NCBI GenBank assembly: GCA_004208945.1
Contig: SGPE01000003.1
Location: forward strand, 1-64,000
Source of the DNA: Pseudoalteromonas sp. CO133X
GTDB taxonomy: Bacteria; Pseudomonadota; Gammaproteobacteria; Enterobacterales; Alteromonadaceae
DNA: 64,000 nucleotides
Direction of reading: 5' to 3'
In this document: piece by piece, positions 1 through 9,354 of the stretch
How the letters are laid out: each line of letters starts with the position of its first letter
Numbering within the stretch: position 1 is the first letter of the stretch
The notes under the pieces: generated by a model
What the model saw: the letters and a program-made list of their open reading frames with translations, nothing else
What the model was told of the DNA's origin: nothing
Databases searched by the model: none
Translations under genes and position numbers: made by a program

Positions 1-95
1 AAACTAAGCGTCGCTGTTAGAACTCAATCTGTACGAGTGCCCACACAGATGATTGCTTTATATTGTTAAAGAACGTTGCGACGTTGTCGCTAGGG
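1..95 (-). other. rRNA operon leader with boxA
   Basis: This is the transcribed leader of an rRNA operon that points left and out of the window. Read on the minus strand, positions 75-62 give a boxA-like element (CGTTCTTTAACAAT), very close to the E. coli rrn leader boxA, where NusB/S10 load for antitermination. It lies directly downstream of a strong promoter. The 16S gene itself is not in the window, so the operon is inferred from promoter architecture plus boxA. Confidence 0.8.
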
Positions 96-101
96 ATGCG
101 T

Positions 102-129
102 ATAATACATCCTTAATTTTTCGAGTCAA
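102..129 (-). promoter_or_regulatory. rrn promoter P2
   Basis: On the minus strand a -35 TTGACT (129-124) and a -10 TATTAT (107-102) are separated by 16 bp. AT-rich sequence lies upstream at about 130-170, as in an UP element. Transcription would start near 95 and run through the boxA leader. The 16-bp spacing and tandem layout fit rRNA promoters. Confidence 0.75.
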
Positions 130-236
130 CACTTAATTTTGAGAAAAGTTTATTTTTTCAAAATTCAGTCTTACTTGACTCAACCAACTCGTCGTTTTGC
201 TTTTTTGTAAGCAGTCCGCCGTGTCGGTGGATGGGC

Positions 237-264
237 ATTATAGGCAGATCCGAATTGAGATCAA
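237..264 (-). promoter_or_regulatory. rrn promoter P1
   Basis: On the minus strand a -35 TTGATC (264-259) and a perfect -10 TATAAT (242-237) are 16 bp apart. They are followed by a C-rich discriminator and preceded by T/A tracts at about 265-300 that resemble an UP element. It lies about 135 bp upstream of the second promoter, the tandem arrangement usual for gammaproteobacterial rRNA operons. Confidence 0.78.
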
Positions 265-453
265 CTGTTTTTTTAAGTTTTTATGAAAAAAATGACTGTT
301 CGCGCAAATTACGAACGAAACGCGTAAAAATAGCACTAAATCACTCGTATTAGGCCTATATAGCCACTGTATTTTATATATATGCCTGTTTTTAACTTCT
401 ATAAAAGAAGATGTAGCTATTAAAGAACGCGGTGTGATCTTTATCTGTGATCT

Positions 454-488
454 TAGTTGCTAGTTGCTAGTTGCTAGTTGCTAGTTGC
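454..488. repeat. Five tandem TAGTTGC heptamers
   Basis: Five perfect head-to-tail copies of the heptamer TAGTTGC lie between the rplQ terminator and the rrn promoters, in DNA with no gene. A minisatellite like this can vary in copy number by slippage. No function is evident. The rest of 265-556 is AT-rich and shows nothing recognisable. Confidence 0.9.
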
Positions 489-556
489 TTTAAGATTGTA
501 TGGTGATGTTTGGGGATTGATAGAGGTAATTTATTGATAGTGAACTTCAGAAAGTA

Positions 557-580
557 AAAGCCGAGCATAAGCTCGGCTTT
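557..580 (-). terminator. Terminator of the alpha operon
   Basis: A perfect 10-bp stem (557-566 with 571-580, loop of 4) lies just downstream of the rplQ stop. T-rich sequence flanks it on both sides, so it could work in both directions. It separates the ribosomal protein block from the rRNA promoter region. Confidence 0.85.
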
Positions 581-596
581 TTGGTGTCTTTACGAC

Positions 597-998
597 TTAC
601 TCTGCAGACTGCGCGTCTTCTTGAACTTCTTCGTTTGTCGCTGGGCGACCAACTAGTTCAATATAAGCCATTGGTGCATTATCACCAGCACGGAAGCCAC
701 ACTTAAGAATACGAGTGTAACCACCAGGACGGTCTGTATTACGTGGACCGATTTCGCTGAATAATTTACCAACTACTTCATTATCACGCGTGCGAGCAAA
801 CGCTAAACGGCGGTTTGCTACACTGTCAGTCTTAGCCAGTGTGATTAAAGGTTCAATTACACGGCGCAACTCTTTAGCTTTAGGCAAAGTTGTTTTGATG
901 ATTTCATGTTTCACCAAAGAACCAGCCATGTTGCTGAACATCGCTTTGCGATGGCTGCTGTTACGGTTTAATTGACGACCACTCTTACGATGGCGCAT
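597..998 (-). CDS. rplQ: 50S ribosomal protein L17
   Basis: L17 of the large subunit, last gene of the alpha operon. The N-terminus ([17 protein letters not shown]) is the family hallmark, and 133 residues is normal for gammaproteobacteria, with an acidic C-terminal tail (QEDAQSAE). It follows rpoA by 39 bp and is followed by a strong hairpin terminator, the same gene order as E. coli. Expression should follow the alpha operon, which in E. coli is translationally repressed by S4. Confidence 0.98.
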   Translation of the reverse strand: MRHRKSGRQLNRNSSHRKAMFSNMAGSLVKHEIIKTTLPKAKELRRVIEPLITLAKTDSVANRRLAFARTRDNEVVGKLFSEIGPRNTDRPGGYTRILKCGFRAGDNAPMAYIELVGRPATNEEVQEDAQSAE

Positions 999-1037
999 GA
1001 CCCTATCCTTCTAACTAAACTAATATAGTGATTTAGA

Positions 1038-2024
1038 TTATTCAGCTAGGCTTGCAGGCGGCCAATTTTCTAGGCGCATACCTAGAGAAAGACCACGTGA
1101 AGCTAGCACGTCTTTAATTTCAGTTAGAGACTTCTTACCTAAGTTAGGCGTTTTAAGAAGCTCAACTTCAGTGCGCTGAACTAAATCACCGATATATTGA
1201 ATTTGCTCGGCTTTCAAACAGTTTGCTGAACGTACTGTTAGTTCAAGATCATCAACTGGGCGAAGTAGAATAGGATCGAATTCTGGCTTCTCTTCTTTCT
1301 CTTCTGGCTCAGTTACATCACGTAAATCTACGAATGCATCTAATTGCTCAGCTAAGATAGTAGACGCACGGCGGATCGCTTCTTCAGGATCTAAAGTGCC
1401 GTTCGTTTCCATATCAATGATTAACTTGTCTAAGTCTGTACGTTGCTCAACACGGGCTGATTCAACCGAGTACGCAATACGTTCAACTGGGCTGAATGAT
1501 GCATCAAGCAGCAGACGACCAATTGGACGCTCATCGTCATCAGAGGATAAACGACTAGATGCCGGCACATAACCGCGACCGCGCTCAACACGAATACGCA
1601 TGCTGATCTCGCTGCTATCTGTCGTAAGGTGACAGATAACGTGATCTGGGTTGGCGATAGTTACATCACCATCGTGCTGAATATCAGCCGCAGTCACAGG
1701 GCCTACACCAGATTTAGTCAGGGTCAGAAAAACTTCATCTTTGCCTTCTAAAGTTACTGCTAGACCTTTAAGGTTCAACAGAATTTCAATGATGTCTTCT
1801 TGTACGCCCTCTTTCGCGCTGTACTCATGCAATACACCGTCGATTTCTACTTCAGTTACTGCACATCCAGGCATAGATGATAACAGTATACGGCGTAAGG
1901 CATTACCCAAAGTGTGACCAAAGCCACGCTCTAGTGGTTCTAAAACTACTTTAGAACGCGTTGGGTTGATAGCGTCGATATCGACTAACCTTGGTTTTAG
2001 GAATTCGGTAACAGAACCCTGCAT
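1038..2024 (-). CDS. rpoA: RNA polymerase subunit alpha
   Basis: Alpha subunit of RNA polymerase, 328 residues (E. coli 329). The N-terminal domain (about 1-235) dimerises and scaffolds beta and beta'; it shows [20 protein letters not shown] at about 32-51. The C-terminal domain (about 249-310) carries the helix-hairpin-helix that binds UP elements and activators ([13 protein letters not shown]). It lies between rpsD and rplQ in the classical alpha operon. The full-length sequence shows no oddities. Confidence 0.99.
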   Translation of the reverse strand: MQGSVTEFLKPRLVDIDAINPTRSKVVLEPLERGFGHTLGNALRRILLSSMPGCAVTEVEIDGVLHEYSAKEGVQEDIIEILLNLKGLAVTLEGKDEVFLTLTKSGVGPVTAADIQHDGDVTIANPDHVICHLTTDSSEISMRIRVERGRGYVPASSRLSSDDDERPIGRLLLDASFSPVERIAYSVESARVEQRTDLDKLIIDMETNGTLDPEEAIRRASTILAEQLDAFVDLRDVTEPEEKEEKPEFDPILLRPVDDLELTVRSANCLKAEQIQYIGDLVQRTEVELLKTPNLGKKSLTEIKDVLASRGLSLGMRLENWPPASLAE

Positions 2025-2048
2025 TTTATCCTCTCTTAACTCTTAACT

Positions 2049-2669
2049 TTACTTAGAGTAAAGTTCGACGATTAGTTGTTCGTTAATGTCCGCAGACAGA
2101 TCTGAACGCTCAGGTAGGCGCTTGAAGCTACCTTCCATTTTCTTACCGTCAACTTCAACCCAAGTCGGCTTTTCACGTTGCTCAGCCAACTCTAGAGCAG
2201 CGATGATACGTGCTTGTGTTTTTGACTTCTCACGAATTACAACAGTATCTTCTGGAGTAATTACGTATGAAGGAATGTTCACTACACGACCATTAACTAG
2301 AATCGCTTTGTGGCTTACTAACTGACGTGCTTCAGCGCGCGTGCTAGCAAAACCCATGCGATATACAACATTGTCTAAACGTTGCTCTAAAAGCTGTAAC
2401 AAGTTTTCACCTGTATTACCTTTAAGGCGAGCAGCTTCTTTGTAGTAGTTACGGAATTGCTTTTCTAATACACCGTAGATACGACGTACTTTTTGCTTTT
2501 CACGTAGCTGTAAACCGTAATCAGATAAGCGACCTTTACGAGCGCCGTGCTGACCAGGTGCAGTCTCAAGTTTACACTTAGAGTCGATAGCTCTTACGCC
2601 GCTCTTAAGGAACAGGTCAGTACCTTCACGACGACTCAGCTTGAGCTTAGGGCCCAAATATCTTGCCAT
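2049..2669 (-). CDS. rpsD: 30S ribosomal protein S4
   Basis: S4 is a primary 16S rRNA-binding protein that nucleates 30S assembly and represses the alpha operon in E. coli. The 206 residues start [19 protein letters not shown]. The S4 RNA-binding domain (about 96-156) includes [12 protein letters not shown] and [13 protein letters not shown]. It lies 24 bp before rpoA and 21 bp after rpsK. It lacks the N-terminal zinc cysteines of C+ S4 forms. Confidence 0.99.
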   Translation of the reverse strand: MARYLGPKLKLSRREGTDLFLKSGVRAIDSKCKLETAPGQHGARKGRLSDYGLQLREKQKVRRIYGVLEKQFRNYYKEAARLKGNTGENLLQLLEQRLDNVVYRMGFASTRAEARQLVSHKAILVNGRVVNIPSYVITPEDTVVIREKSKTQARIIAALELAEQREKPTWVEVDGKKMEGSFKRLPERSDLSADINEQLIVELYSK

Positions 2670-2690
2670 GTTATTTCTCCTAACCTATTG

Positions 2691-3077
2691 TTAAACGCGA
2701 CGTTTCTTCGGTGGACGACAACCATTATGAGGGATTGGCGTCACGTCAGTGATGTTGGTGATACGGTAACCAGCAGCATTCAAAGCACGTACAGCAGATT
2801 CACGACCTGGACCTGGACCTTTGATGAAAACTTCTAGATTTTTTAAACCGTATTCTTGAGCTGCAGTACCTGCACGCTCTGCAGCAACCTGAGCCGCGAA
2901 TGGAGTAGATTTACGTGAACCACGGAAACCTGAACCACCTGCTGTTGCCCAAGATAGTGCATTACCTTGACGGTCGGTAATTGTTACAATAGTGTTGTTG
3001 AAAGAAGCATGAACGTGAGCCATACCATCAGCAACTTGCTTTTTAACCTTCTTACGACGAATTGGTGCTTTAGCCAT
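2691..3077 (-). CDS. rpsK: 30S ribosomal protein S11
   Basis: S11 forms part of the 30S platform near the mRNA exit. The 128 residues include [20 protein letters not shown] and the C-terminal [12 protein letters not shown], both family signatures. It sits between rpsM and rpsD in standard alpha-operon order. Confidence 0.99.
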   Translation of the reverse strand: MAKAPIRRKKVKKQVADGMAHVHASFNNTIVTITDRQGNALSWATAGGSGFRGSRKSTPFAAQVAAERAGTAAQEYGLKNLEVFIKGPGPGRESAVRALNAAGYRITNITDVTPIPHNGCRPPKKRRV

Positions 3078-3090
3078 AATCTACCCCACC

Positions 3091-3447
3091 TTATTTCTTG
3101 ATAGGCTTGCGAGGACCCTTACGAGTACGCGCGTTAGTCTTAGTACGTTGACCACGTAGTGGTAACGAACGACGGTGACGTAGGCCACGGAAACAACCAA
3201 GGTCCATAAGGCGCTTGATATTTAATGTAACTTCACGACGAAGGTCACCTTCTACAGTGTACTTGCCAACTGCTTCACGCAATACGTCAAGTGTTTCGTC
3301 TGAAAGTTCACCGATTTTTGTGGTCTCGGCGATACCAGTCGCTGCTAAGATTTCCTTAGAGCGAGTCTTACCTATGCCATAAATAGCAGTTAAACCAATA
3401 ACTGCATGTTTATGATCAGGGACGTTAATGCCAGCGATACGGGCCAC
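3091..3447 (-). CDS. rpsM: 30S ribosomal protein S13
   Basis: S13 sits in the 30S head and contacts 50S bridges. I place the start at the GTG at 3447, which gives MARIAGIN and the normal 118 residues. The Shine-Dalgarno AGGAG at 3460-3456 lies 8 nt from this codon, whereas the upstream in-frame GTG at 3453 is only 2 nt from it. Motifs include [12 protein letters not shown] and [16 protein letters not shown]. As first gene of the alpha operon its leader is the expected S4 repression target. Confidence 0.97.
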   Translation of the reverse strand: MARIAGINVPDHKHAVIGLTAIYGIGKTRSKEILAATGIAETTKIGELSDETLDVLREAVGKYTVEGDLRREVTLNIKRLMDLGCFRGLRHRRSLPLRGQRTKTNARTRKGPRKPIKK

Positions 3448-3536
3448 TAACACATCTCCTATATTTGAATTTGGTTATCATCTGTTTGAAAAGCCCGCAA
3501 GGATACTCAAACGAAGACCAAATCACATTAAAAACA

Positions 3537-3561
3537 CAGGCCGAGTGAATAACTCAGCCTG
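3537..3561 (-). terminator. Hairpin between rpmJ and rpsM
   Basis: A near-perfect hairpin (3537-3546 pairing with 3552-3561, one mismatch) is followed on the minus strand by TGTTTTTAATG. It lies between the last spc gene and the first alpha gene, so it could attenuate spc transcripts or belong to the alpha-operon leader where S4 acts in E. coli. The U-tract is short, so read-through is likely. Confidence 0.55.
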
Positions 3562-3574
3562 CACGACTGTTTAC

Positions 3575-3688
3575 TTAGCCTTGCCTTTGCTTATGCTTAG
3601 GCTCACTGCAAATTACGCGTACTACACCAGCACGTTTAATAACTTTACAGTTACGGCATATTTTCTTAACGGAAGCACGTACTTTCAT
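3575..3688 (-). CDS. rpmJ: 50S ribosomal protein L36
   Basis: This is a 37-residue protein starting [19 protein letters not shown] and ending KHKQRQG, which identifies L36. Zinc ligands C11, C14, C27 and H32 are all present, so this is the zinc-binding (C+) form. A GGAG Shine-Dalgarno lies just upstream of the ATG at 3688. It lies between secY and rpsM, as in E. coli at the spc/alpha boundary. It is too short for most automatic ORF cut-offs. Confidence 0.97.
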   Translation of the reverse strand: MKVRASVKKICRNCKVIKRAGVVRVICSEPKHKQRQG

Positions 3689-3710
3689 TGCTCAACTCCG
3701 TAAACTGACC

Positions 3711-5039
3711 TTATCGACCGTAGCCTTTAAGGTTTGCTTTTTTCAGCACAGAATCATACTGATGTGACATCAGATGCGTCTGTACTTGTGCCATAAAGTC
3801 CATGATTACAACAACGATAATCAAAATTGATGTACCGCCGAAATAGAATGGCGTTTGCCATGCCATAGTCATGAATTCGGGCACCAGACAGATAAAGGTT
3901 ATATACAAAGCACCTGCCAATGTCAGGCGTGTCATCACTTTATCAATGTATTTAGATGTCTGCTCACCTGGACGAATACCTGGGATAAATGCGCCAGATT
4001 TTTTCAGGTTATCTGCTGTTTCACGCGGGTTAAATACCAACGCGGTGTAGAAAAAGCAGAAGAAGATAATAGCCGCAGCTAAAACCATCGCATATAAAGG
4101 CTGACCCGGAGTCAACGTTGTAGCGATTGCTTGTAGCACATCAGCGACCGGACCTTCACCCTGGCCGAACCAGCTTGCAATTGTACCAGGGAACAGAATT
4201 ATACTGCTAGCAAAGATTGGTGGAATAACACCCGCCATGTTTACTTTTAATGGTAAGTGCGTGCTTTGAGCAGCAAATACCTGACGACCTTGTTGACGCT
4301 TTGCATAGTTAACGACGATACGACGTTGACCACGCTCAAAGAATACAACGAGGTAAGTAACAGCGAATACGATTACAGCAATCAATAACAGTACAAGTAC
4401 ATTCAGATCACCTTGGCGCGCCATTTCGGCTGTCGAACCAATAGCAGACGGCAGGTTAGCTACGATACCAACAAAAATAAGAACAGAGATACCGTTACCG
4501 ATACCGCGTTCTGTAATTTGTTCGCCCAACCACATCAGGAACATAGTACCAGTTACTAAACTCACTACAGCAGTGAAGTAGAAACCAATACCTGGGTTAA
4601 CAACTAACCCGTCCATCATACCCGGTAAGCTGGTAGCAATACCGATTGATTGGATAGTAGCAAGCACAAGCGTGCCGTAGCGTGTGTACTGGCTAATTTT
4701 CTTACGCCCTTGCTCACCTTCTTTCTTAAGCTCTATAAACGGCGGATACATATGCGTTAATAGTTGCGTAATAATCGAAGCCGAGATATACGGCATAATA
4801 CCCAGTGCTAACACTGAAGCGCGCTCAAGCGCACCACCGCTGAACATGTTAAACATTTCAACAATGGTGCCCTTTTGTTGCTCGAAGAAATCGGCAAGTA
4901 CAGCGGCGTCAATCCCAGGGATCGGCACGAATGAACCTAGACGGTAAATAATGATAGCACCTAATACAAATAGTAATCGACGCTTCAATTCCGAAAGCCC
5001 ACTTTGTGCACTTTTCATATCTTGACCTGGTTTAGCCAT
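3711..5039 (-). CDS. secY: Protein translocase subunit SecY
   Basis: Central channel of the SecYEG translocon in the inner membrane. The 442 residues show ten hydrophobic segments. Family motifs include [12 protein letters not shown] near the first helix, [19 protein letters not shown] for the plug region, and [16 protein letters not shown]. It lies 11 bp after rplO and before rpmJ in normal spc-operon order. Confidence 0.99.
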   Translation of the reverse strand: MAKPGQDMKSAQSGLSELKRRLLFVLGAIIIYRLGSFVPIPGIDAAVLADFFEQQKGTIVEMFNMFSGGALERASVLALGIMPYISASIITQLLTHMYPPFIELKKEGEQGRKKISQYTRYGTLVLATIQSIGIATSLPGMMDGLVVNPGIGFYFTAVVSLVTGTMFLMWLGEQITERGIGNGISVLIFVGIVANLPSAIGSTAEMARQGDLNVLVLLLIAVIVFAVTYLVVFFERGQRRIVVNYAKRQQGRQVFAAQSTHLPLKVNMAGVIPPIFASSIILFPGTIASWFGQGEGPVADVLQAIATTLTPGQPLYAMVLAAAIIFFCFFYTALVFNPRETADNLKKSGAFIPGIRPGEQTSKYIDKVMTRLTLAGALYITFICLVPEFMTMAWQTPFYFGGTSILIIVVVIMDFMAQVQTHLMSHQYDSVLKKANLKGYGR

Positions 5040-5049
5040 TAGTACTTCC

Positions 5050-5484
5050 TTAGTCTTCTACCTTGCCTCCGGCAGCTTCGATAGCTTCGCGAGCACCTTT
5101 AGTCACTTTAAGACCTTTAACGGTTACTGCGCGTGAAACTTCGCCAGATTTAACTACTTTAACGAACTGGATGTTCTTTTTAACTAGACCAGCTGCTTGT
5201 AACGCGTTTACGTCTACTACATCGCCTTCAACTTTAGCGATTTCAAAAAGGTTAACTTCAGTAGATACTAGTGATTTACGTGAAGTGAAACCAAATTTTG
5301 GTAGACGACGTTGCATAGGCATTTGACCGCCTTCGAAACCAACGCGAACTTTACCGCCAGAACGTGATTTTTGGCCTTTATGACCACGACCACCAGTCTT
5401 ACCAAGACCAGAACCGATACCACGACCTAGACGTTTCTTTTCAGTTTTTGCACCTGCAGCAGGTGAAAGTGTATTCAAACGCAT
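5050..5484 (-). CDS. rplO: 50S ribosomal protein L15
   Basis: L15 is a late-assembly 50S protein. The start at the ATG at 5484 gives [11 protein letters not shown] and 144 residues, the family length; an in-frame TTG at 5499 would overlap rpmD and is unlikely. The glycine/arginine-rich stretch ([20 protein letters not shown]) that threads into 23S rRNA is present. The gap from the rpmD stop is 4 bp, consistent with coupling. Confidence 0.98.
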   Translation of the reverse strand: MRLNTLSPAAGAKTEKKRLGRGIGSGLGKTGGRGHKGQKSRSGGKVRVGFEGGQMPMQRRLPKFGFTSRKSLVSTEVNLFEIAKVEGDVVDVNALQAAGLVKKNIQFVKVVKSGEVSRAVTVKGLKVTKGAREAIEAAGGKVED

Positions 5485-5488
5485 CGAA

Positions 5489-5671
5489 TTAACCCTCAAC
5501 CTTTACCATGTAAGAAACTTGGTTAATCATACCACGCACACATGCTGTGTCTTCTAACTCAACAGTGTGATTGATACGACGTAAACCAAGACCGCGTAAT
5601 GTAGCTTTATGCTTCGGTAAACGACCGATAGAGCTCTTTACTTGTGTTACTTTTACAGTTTTATTAGCCAT
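5489..5671 (-). CDS. rpmD: 50S ribosomal protein L30
   Basis: L30 is a 60-residue protein ([19 protein letters not shown]) with the [18 protein letters not shown] core. It lies 3 bp after rpsE and 4 bp before rplO, the standard spc order, so it is probably translated by coupling. Confidence 0.98.
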   Translation of the reverse strand: MANKTVKVTQVKSSIGRLPKHKATLRGLGLRRINHTVELEDTACVRGMINQVSYMVKVEG

Positions 5672-5674
5672 GGT

Positions 5675-6181
5675 TTACCCCGTGATTTCGTCAACGCTAA
5701 GACCACGTTTAGCAGCGATTGACTCTGGAGAGTTCATGTTCTCTAGAGCTGCAATCGTTGCACGAACGATGTTGATCGGGTTAGTTGAACCGTATGCTTT
5801 TGACAATACGTTCTGTACACCAGTTACTTCTAGTACTGCACGCATCGCACCACCGGCGATGATACCTGTACCTTCAGAAGCAGGCTGCATGTATACTTTA
5901 GAACCCGCGTGGCGACCCTTGATTGGGTGCTGTAGCGTGTTACCGTTTAGGTCTACACTGATCATGTTACGACGTGCTTTTTCCATTGCTTTTTGAATAG
6001 CAGCTGGAACTTCACGTGCTTTACCATAACCGAAACCTACTTTACCTGCGCCGTCACCAACTACTGTTAGTGCAGTGAAGCTAAAGATACGACCACCTTT
6101 AACCACTTTAGACACACGGTTTACCGCGATTAGCTTTTCAGCCAAATCAGGCTGTTGTTGCTTTGCTTCTACGTTAGCCAT
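5675..6181 (-). CDS. rpsE: 30S ribosomal protein S5
   Basis: S5 (168 residues) contributes to translational fidelity at the mRNA entry channel. The double-stranded RNA-binding N-domain includes [18 protein letters not shown] and the C-domain includes [18 protein letters not shown]. It sits between rplR and rpmD. Confidence 0.98.
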   Translation of the reverse strand: MANVEAKQQQPDLAEKLIAVNRVSKVVKGGRIFSFTALTVVGDGAGKVGFGYGKAREVPAAIQKAMEKARRNMISVDLNGNTLQHPIKGRHAGSKVYMQPASEGTGIIAGGAMRAVLEVTGVQNVLSKAYGSTNPINIVRATIAALENMNSPESIAAKRGLSVDEITG

Positions 6182-6190
6182 TGTCTACTC

Positions 6191-6541
6191 CTAGAATTGC
6201 AGACCGGCTTCACGCGCTGCATCAGCAAGCGCCTTCACACGGCCGTGATATTTAAAGCCACTGCGATCAAAAGCAATCTTTTCGATGCCTTTGTCAGCTG
6301 CACGTTCAGCAACCGCTTTACCAACTGCTTGAGCAGCTGCAACGTTACCTGTGCCTTTAACTGTTTCGCTAATTGCTTTTTCAACAGTAGAAGCAGCAGC
6401 CAGTACAGTACCCTCAGCGTTTACAACTTGAGCGTAAATGTGACGTGGCGTGCGGTGGATAACAAGACGCGTTGTGCCTTGTTCAATGTAATTTCTACGA
6501 GTGCGTTTAGCACGACGTAGACGAGCTGTTTTTTTATCCAT
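6191..6541 (-). CDS. rplR: 50S ribosomal protein L18
   Basis: L18 binds 5S rRNA. The 116 residues start [16 protein letters not shown] and contain [15 protein letters not shown] and [24 protein letters not shown] at the C-terminus, as in the family. It lies 10 bp after rplF and 9 bp before rpsE. Confidence 0.98.
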   Translation of the reverse strand: MDKKTARLRRAKRTRRNYIEQGTTRLVIHRTPRHIYAQVVNAEGTVLAAASTVEKAISETVKGTGNVAAAQAVGKAVAERAADKGIEKIAFDRSGFKYHGRVKALADAAREAGLQF

Positions 6542-6550
6542 CGTCTTACC

Positions 6551-7084
6551 TTACTTCTTCTTAGCCTCTTTACGGCGTACATTCTCGTCCGCGTAACGAA
6601 CACCTTTACCTTTATAAGGCTCAGGTTTACGGTATGCACGGATGTTAGCAGCTGTTTGACCAACTAACTGCTTGTCTACGCCCTTAACTAGAACTTCTGT
6701 TTGGCTTGGTGTTTCAACCGTAATACCTTCTGGTACTTCGAAGTTTACCGGGTGTGAGAAACCAAGAGTTAAGTCTAATACTTTGCCCTTAGCTGCTGCA
6801 CGGTAACCAACACCTACTAACTGAAGTTTCTTCTCGTAACCTTCATGCGTACCAACAACCATGTTGTTGATTAGAGCGCGAGCAGTACCTGCTTGTGCCC
6901 ATGCATTTGCTACGCCTTCACGAGGTAAAGTTGTAATAACGTTATCGTTAACTTGTACTTCAACAGCGTCGTTGATTGTACGAGTTAATTCACCGTTTTT
7001 GCCTTTAACTGTGATGTCCTGGCCTTTTAATGTAACTTCTACACCGGCAGGAACATTGATTGGTGCCTTTGCTATGCGAGACAT
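6551..7084 (-). CDS. rplF: 50S ribosomal protein L6
   Basis: L6 (177 residues) has two tandem domains of similar fold and sits near the factor-binding site of 50S. It starts [17 protein letters not shown], and the second domain ends with the rRNA-binding motif [12 protein letters not shown]. It lies between rpsH and rplR. Confidence 0.99.
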   Translation of the reverse strand: MSRIAKAPINVPAGVEVTLKGQDITVKGKNGELTRTINDAVEVQVNDNVITTLPREGVANAWAQAGTARALINNMVVGTHEGYEKKLQLVGVGYRAAAKGKVLDLTLGFSHPVNFEVPEGITVETPSQTEVLVKGVDKQLVGQTAANIRAYRKPEPYKGKGVRYADENVRRKEAKKK

Positions 7085-7097
7085 AGTTCCCCTCCGA

Positions 7098-7490
7098 TTA
7101 AGCTACAAAGCCAATGATCTCACCACCAACGCCTGCACTGCGTGCTGCGCGGTCTGTCATTAGGCCTTTAGAAGTTGATACGATAGCGATACCAAGACCA
7201 CCCATTACCTTTGGTAATTCGTCACGTTTCTTATAGATACGTAAACCAGGGCGGCTAACACGCTGGATATTTTCAATAACAGCTTTGCCTTCGAAGTATT
7301 TTAACTCGATAGAAAGCTCAGGCTTCGCTTCGCTGTTTACAGCGTAATCTGCGATATAACCTTCATCTTTTAGTACTTTAGCTACTGCTACTTTCAGTTT
7401 TGAAGTTGGCATCGATACTGATACTTTCTTCGCTGACTGACCGTTACGGATACGTGTAAACAAATCCGCAATAGGATCTTGCAAGCTCAT
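7098..7490 (-). CDS. rpsH: 30S ribosomal protein S8
   Basis: S8 (130 residues) binds the 16S central domain. In E. coli it also represses the spc operon by binding mRNA at rplE. It begins [18 protein letters not shown], with the C-terminal motif [18 protein letters not shown]. It lies between rpsN and rplF. Whether the S8 mRNA target near rplE is conserved here was not determined. Confidence 0.99.
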   Translation of the reverse strand: MSLQDPIADLFTRIRNGQSAKKVSVSMPTSKLKVAVAKVLKDEGYIADYAVNSEAKPELSIELKYFEGKAVIENIQRVSRPGLRIYKKRDELPKVMGGLGIAIVSTSKGLMTDRAARSAGVGGEIIGFVA

Positions 7491-7511
7491 AGTCTTACTC
7501 CCGTGATTCTA

Positions 7512-7817
7512 TTACCAGCTAGCCTTTTTAAGGCCAGGAATTTCACCGCGCATAGCTGCTTCGCGAACTTTGATACGGCTCATGCCGAATTTACGAAGGT
7601 AACCATGTGGGCGGCCCGTAACGTTACAACGATTACGTTGACGTGAAGAGCTAGAATCACGCGGTAAAGACTGTAGCTTTAATACCGCGTCCCAACGATC
7701 ATCGTCAGATGTATTTACATCACTGATGATAGCTTTTAGTGCCGCACGCTTTTCAGCATACTGAGCAACTAATTTAGTGCGCTTTGCTTCGCGCGCTTTC
7801 ATAGAATTCTTTGCCAT
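7512..7817 (-). CDS. rpsN: 30S ribosomal protein S14
   Basis: S14, 101 residues, is the long zinc-free (C-) form: the CxxC pairs of the short form are absent and only one Cys is seen, in [14 protein letters not shown]. The C-terminus ([19 protein letters not shown]) is typical. It lies between rplE and rpsH. Confidence 0.99.
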   Translation of the reverse strand: MAKNSMKAREAKRTKLVAQYAEKRAALKAIISDVNTSDDDRWDAVLKLQSLPRDSSSSRQRNRCNVTGRPHGYLRKFGMSRIKVREAAMRGEIPGLKKASW

Positions 7818-7827
7818 AACCCTACCC

Positions 7828-8367
7828 TTATTTCTTGAATGGGAAGTTAAACGCTTCTAACAACGCACGGCCTTCCTCATCAGATTTCGCAGAAGTAGTG
7901 ATTGTGATATCCATACCGCGTACACGGTCTACTTTATCATAATCGATTTCTGGGAAGATGATTTGCTCACGTACGCCCATGCTGTAGTTACCACGTCCAT
8001 CAAAAGACTTAGCACTTACACCACGGAAGTCACGGATACGTGGGATAGCGATTGAAACCAAACGCTCAAAAAAGTCCCACATACGCTCGCCACGTAGGGT
8101 TACTTTACAACCAATTGGGTAACCTTCACGCACTTTGAAGCCTGCAACTGATTTGCGTGCTTTAGTGATTAGAGGTTTCTGACCAGAGATTGCTTCTAGA
8201 TCCGCAACAGCGTTATCTAGGATCTTCTTGTCAGCTAGAGCTTCGCCCACACCCATGTTTAATGTGATCTTTTCGATCTGAGGGACTTGCATGACAGAGC
8301 TGAAACCAAACTTCTCTTGAAGCTCAGCAACTACTTTGTCTTTATATACTTCATGCAGTTTCGCCAT
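7828..8367 (-). CDS. rplE: 50S ribosomal protein L5
   Basis: L5 binds 5S rRNA and contacts the P-site tRNA. I start at the ATG at 8367 ([13 protein letters not shown]), which gives 179 residues as in E. coli; the open frame continues 23 codons upstream into rplX without family similarity. GGAGT lies just upstream. Motifs include [11 protein letters not shown] and [17 protein letters not shown]. In E. coli the spc operon is regulated by S8 at this gene's start. Confidence 0.98.
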   Translation of the reverse strand: MAKLHEVYKDKVVAELQEKFGFSSVMQVPQIEKITLNMGVGEALADKKILDNAVADLEAISGQKPLITKARKSVAGFKVREGYPIGCKVTLRGERMWDFFERLVSIAIPRIRDFRGVSAKSFDGRGNYSMGVREQIIFPEIDYDKVDRVRGMDITITTSAKSDEEGRALLEAFNFPFKK

Positions 8368-8383
8368 CATTCTACTCCAACTA

Positions 8384-8698
8384 TTAGATAGTTTTACCAG
8401 TAGATTTAAAGATACGTAATTTCTTACCATCTTCAATCTTGAAACCTACACGATCTGCTTTACCCGTTTCCGAGTTGTAGATCGCAACGTTTGATACGTC
8501 GATAGACGCTTCTTTCTCAACAATACCGCCAGCTTGGTTCAACTGAGGAACAGGCTTTTGGTGCTTCTTGATTAAGTTGATGCCTTCGACAAATACTCGA
8601 CCAGACTCAGTAACAACTGAAAGCACTTTACCGCGCTTACCTTTGTCTTTACCGGCTAGTACGATTACTTCGTCATCACGACGGATTTTTGCTGCCAT
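8384..8698 (-). CDS. rplX: 50S ribosomal protein L24
   Basis: L24 (104 residues) starts 50S assembly. The KOW motif is visible near the N-terminus ([18 protein letters not shown]), followed by [13 protein letters not shown]. It lies between rplN and rplE. Confidence 0.98.
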   Translation of the reverse strand: MAAKIRRDDEVIVLAGKDKGKRGKVLSVVTESGRVFVEGINLIKKHQKPVPQLNQAGGIVEKEASIDVSNVAIYNSETGKADRVGFKIEDGKKLRIFKSTGKTI

Positions 8699-8708
8699 GA
8701 TAGACTCC

Positions 8709-9077
8709 TTATAGTACTTCTGGGGCTAGTGAAACGATTTTCATGAACTTTTCAGTACGAAGCTCACGAGTCACAGGGCCGAAGATACGAGTACCAATTG
8801 GCTGTAAGTTATCATTTAAGATAACAGCCGCATTGCTATCGAAACGGATCAATGAACCGTCCGGACGACGAACGCCTTTTTTAGTACGCACAACTACTGC
8901 GTTTTTAACATCACCTTTCTTCACTTTACCGCGAGGAATTGCTTCTTTTACAGAAACTTTGATGATATCGCCAACCGCTGCATAGCGACGGTGCGAACCG
9001 CCAAGGACTTTAATACACTGCACTTTGCGAGCGCCGCTGTTATCAGCAACGTCCAGCTGAGTTTGCATTTGGATCAT
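8709..9077 (-). CDS. rplN: 50S ribosomal protein L14
   Basis: L14 (122 residues) contacts 16S rRNA in an intersubunit bridge. It begins [18 protein letters not shown], with the signature [20 protein letters not shown]. It is the first gene of the spc operon here and has its own promoter region upstream. Unlike E. coli, rpsQ and the S10 operon are not next to it. Confidence 0.99.
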   Translation of the reverse strand: MIQMQTQLDVADNSGARKVQCIKVLGGSHRRYAAVGDIIKVSVKEAIPRGKVKKGDVKNAVVVRTKKGVRRPDGSLIRFDSNAAVILNDNLQPIGTRIFGPVTRELRTEKFMKIVSLAPEVL

Positions 9078-9189
9078 GTTAATGACCTCCGGTGTAGAAA
9101 TTACAACACGCCTTAATTTTGTTTAAAATCAAGACATTTCGGTTAAATTCCACTCAAAAAACACGCGAGTTGTCTCTTAAGGGCGGGCA

Positions 9190-9198
9190 ATTGTATCA
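9190..9198 (-). promoter_or_regulatory. spc operon promoter (extended -10)
   Basis: On the minus strand TGATACAAT (9198-9190) fits an extended -10 (TG-n-TAnAAT). No good -35 lies 17 bp upstream, but AT-rich DNA does. The transcript would start near 9183, leaving a leader of about 105 nt before rplN, whose ATG follows a strong GGAGG-type ribosome site. The location, just past the asmA terminator, supports an independent spc promoter. Confidence 0.5.
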
Positions 9199-9310
9199 GC
9201 AATGACAGTGAAGTGGTAGGTTATTTTTTAATTAATTTTATAATTAAGTGTTGCTAAGTTGAGGGGGTCTGTATGGAATATCAGCACTTGTTATTGATTA
9301 TAAAACAAAC

Positions 9311-9328
9311 AGGGCGCCAATGCGCCCT
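9311..9328 (-). terminator. Terminator of the AsmA-family gene
   Basis: A GC-rich perfect stem of 7 bp (9311-9317 with 9322-9328) lies about 27 bp after the stop of the minus-strand AsmA gene. On that strand it is followed by TGTTTGTTTTAT. It insulates the spc promoter from upstream transcription. Confidence 0.8.
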
Positions 9329-9354
9329 ATTTTGATTTACATATTAAAGTTTTA

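Noticed and set aside
420..429. A second copy of the decamer TTAAAGAACG, identical to the core of the boxA leader element at 66-75
   Set aside because: It lies upstream of both rrn promoters, so it would not be transcribed in the rRNA leader. It may be chance or a relic of an rrn rearrangement.
3448..3453. The upstream GTG at 3453 as the start of rpsM
   Set aside because: It lies only 2 nt from the AGGAG site, and it would add two residues before the invariant MARIAGI start.
5571..5996. A 141-codon open frame on the plus strand across rpmD and rpsE
   Set aside because: It is antisense to two certain ribosomal protein genes, and its translation has no family resemblance. It reflects codon bias.
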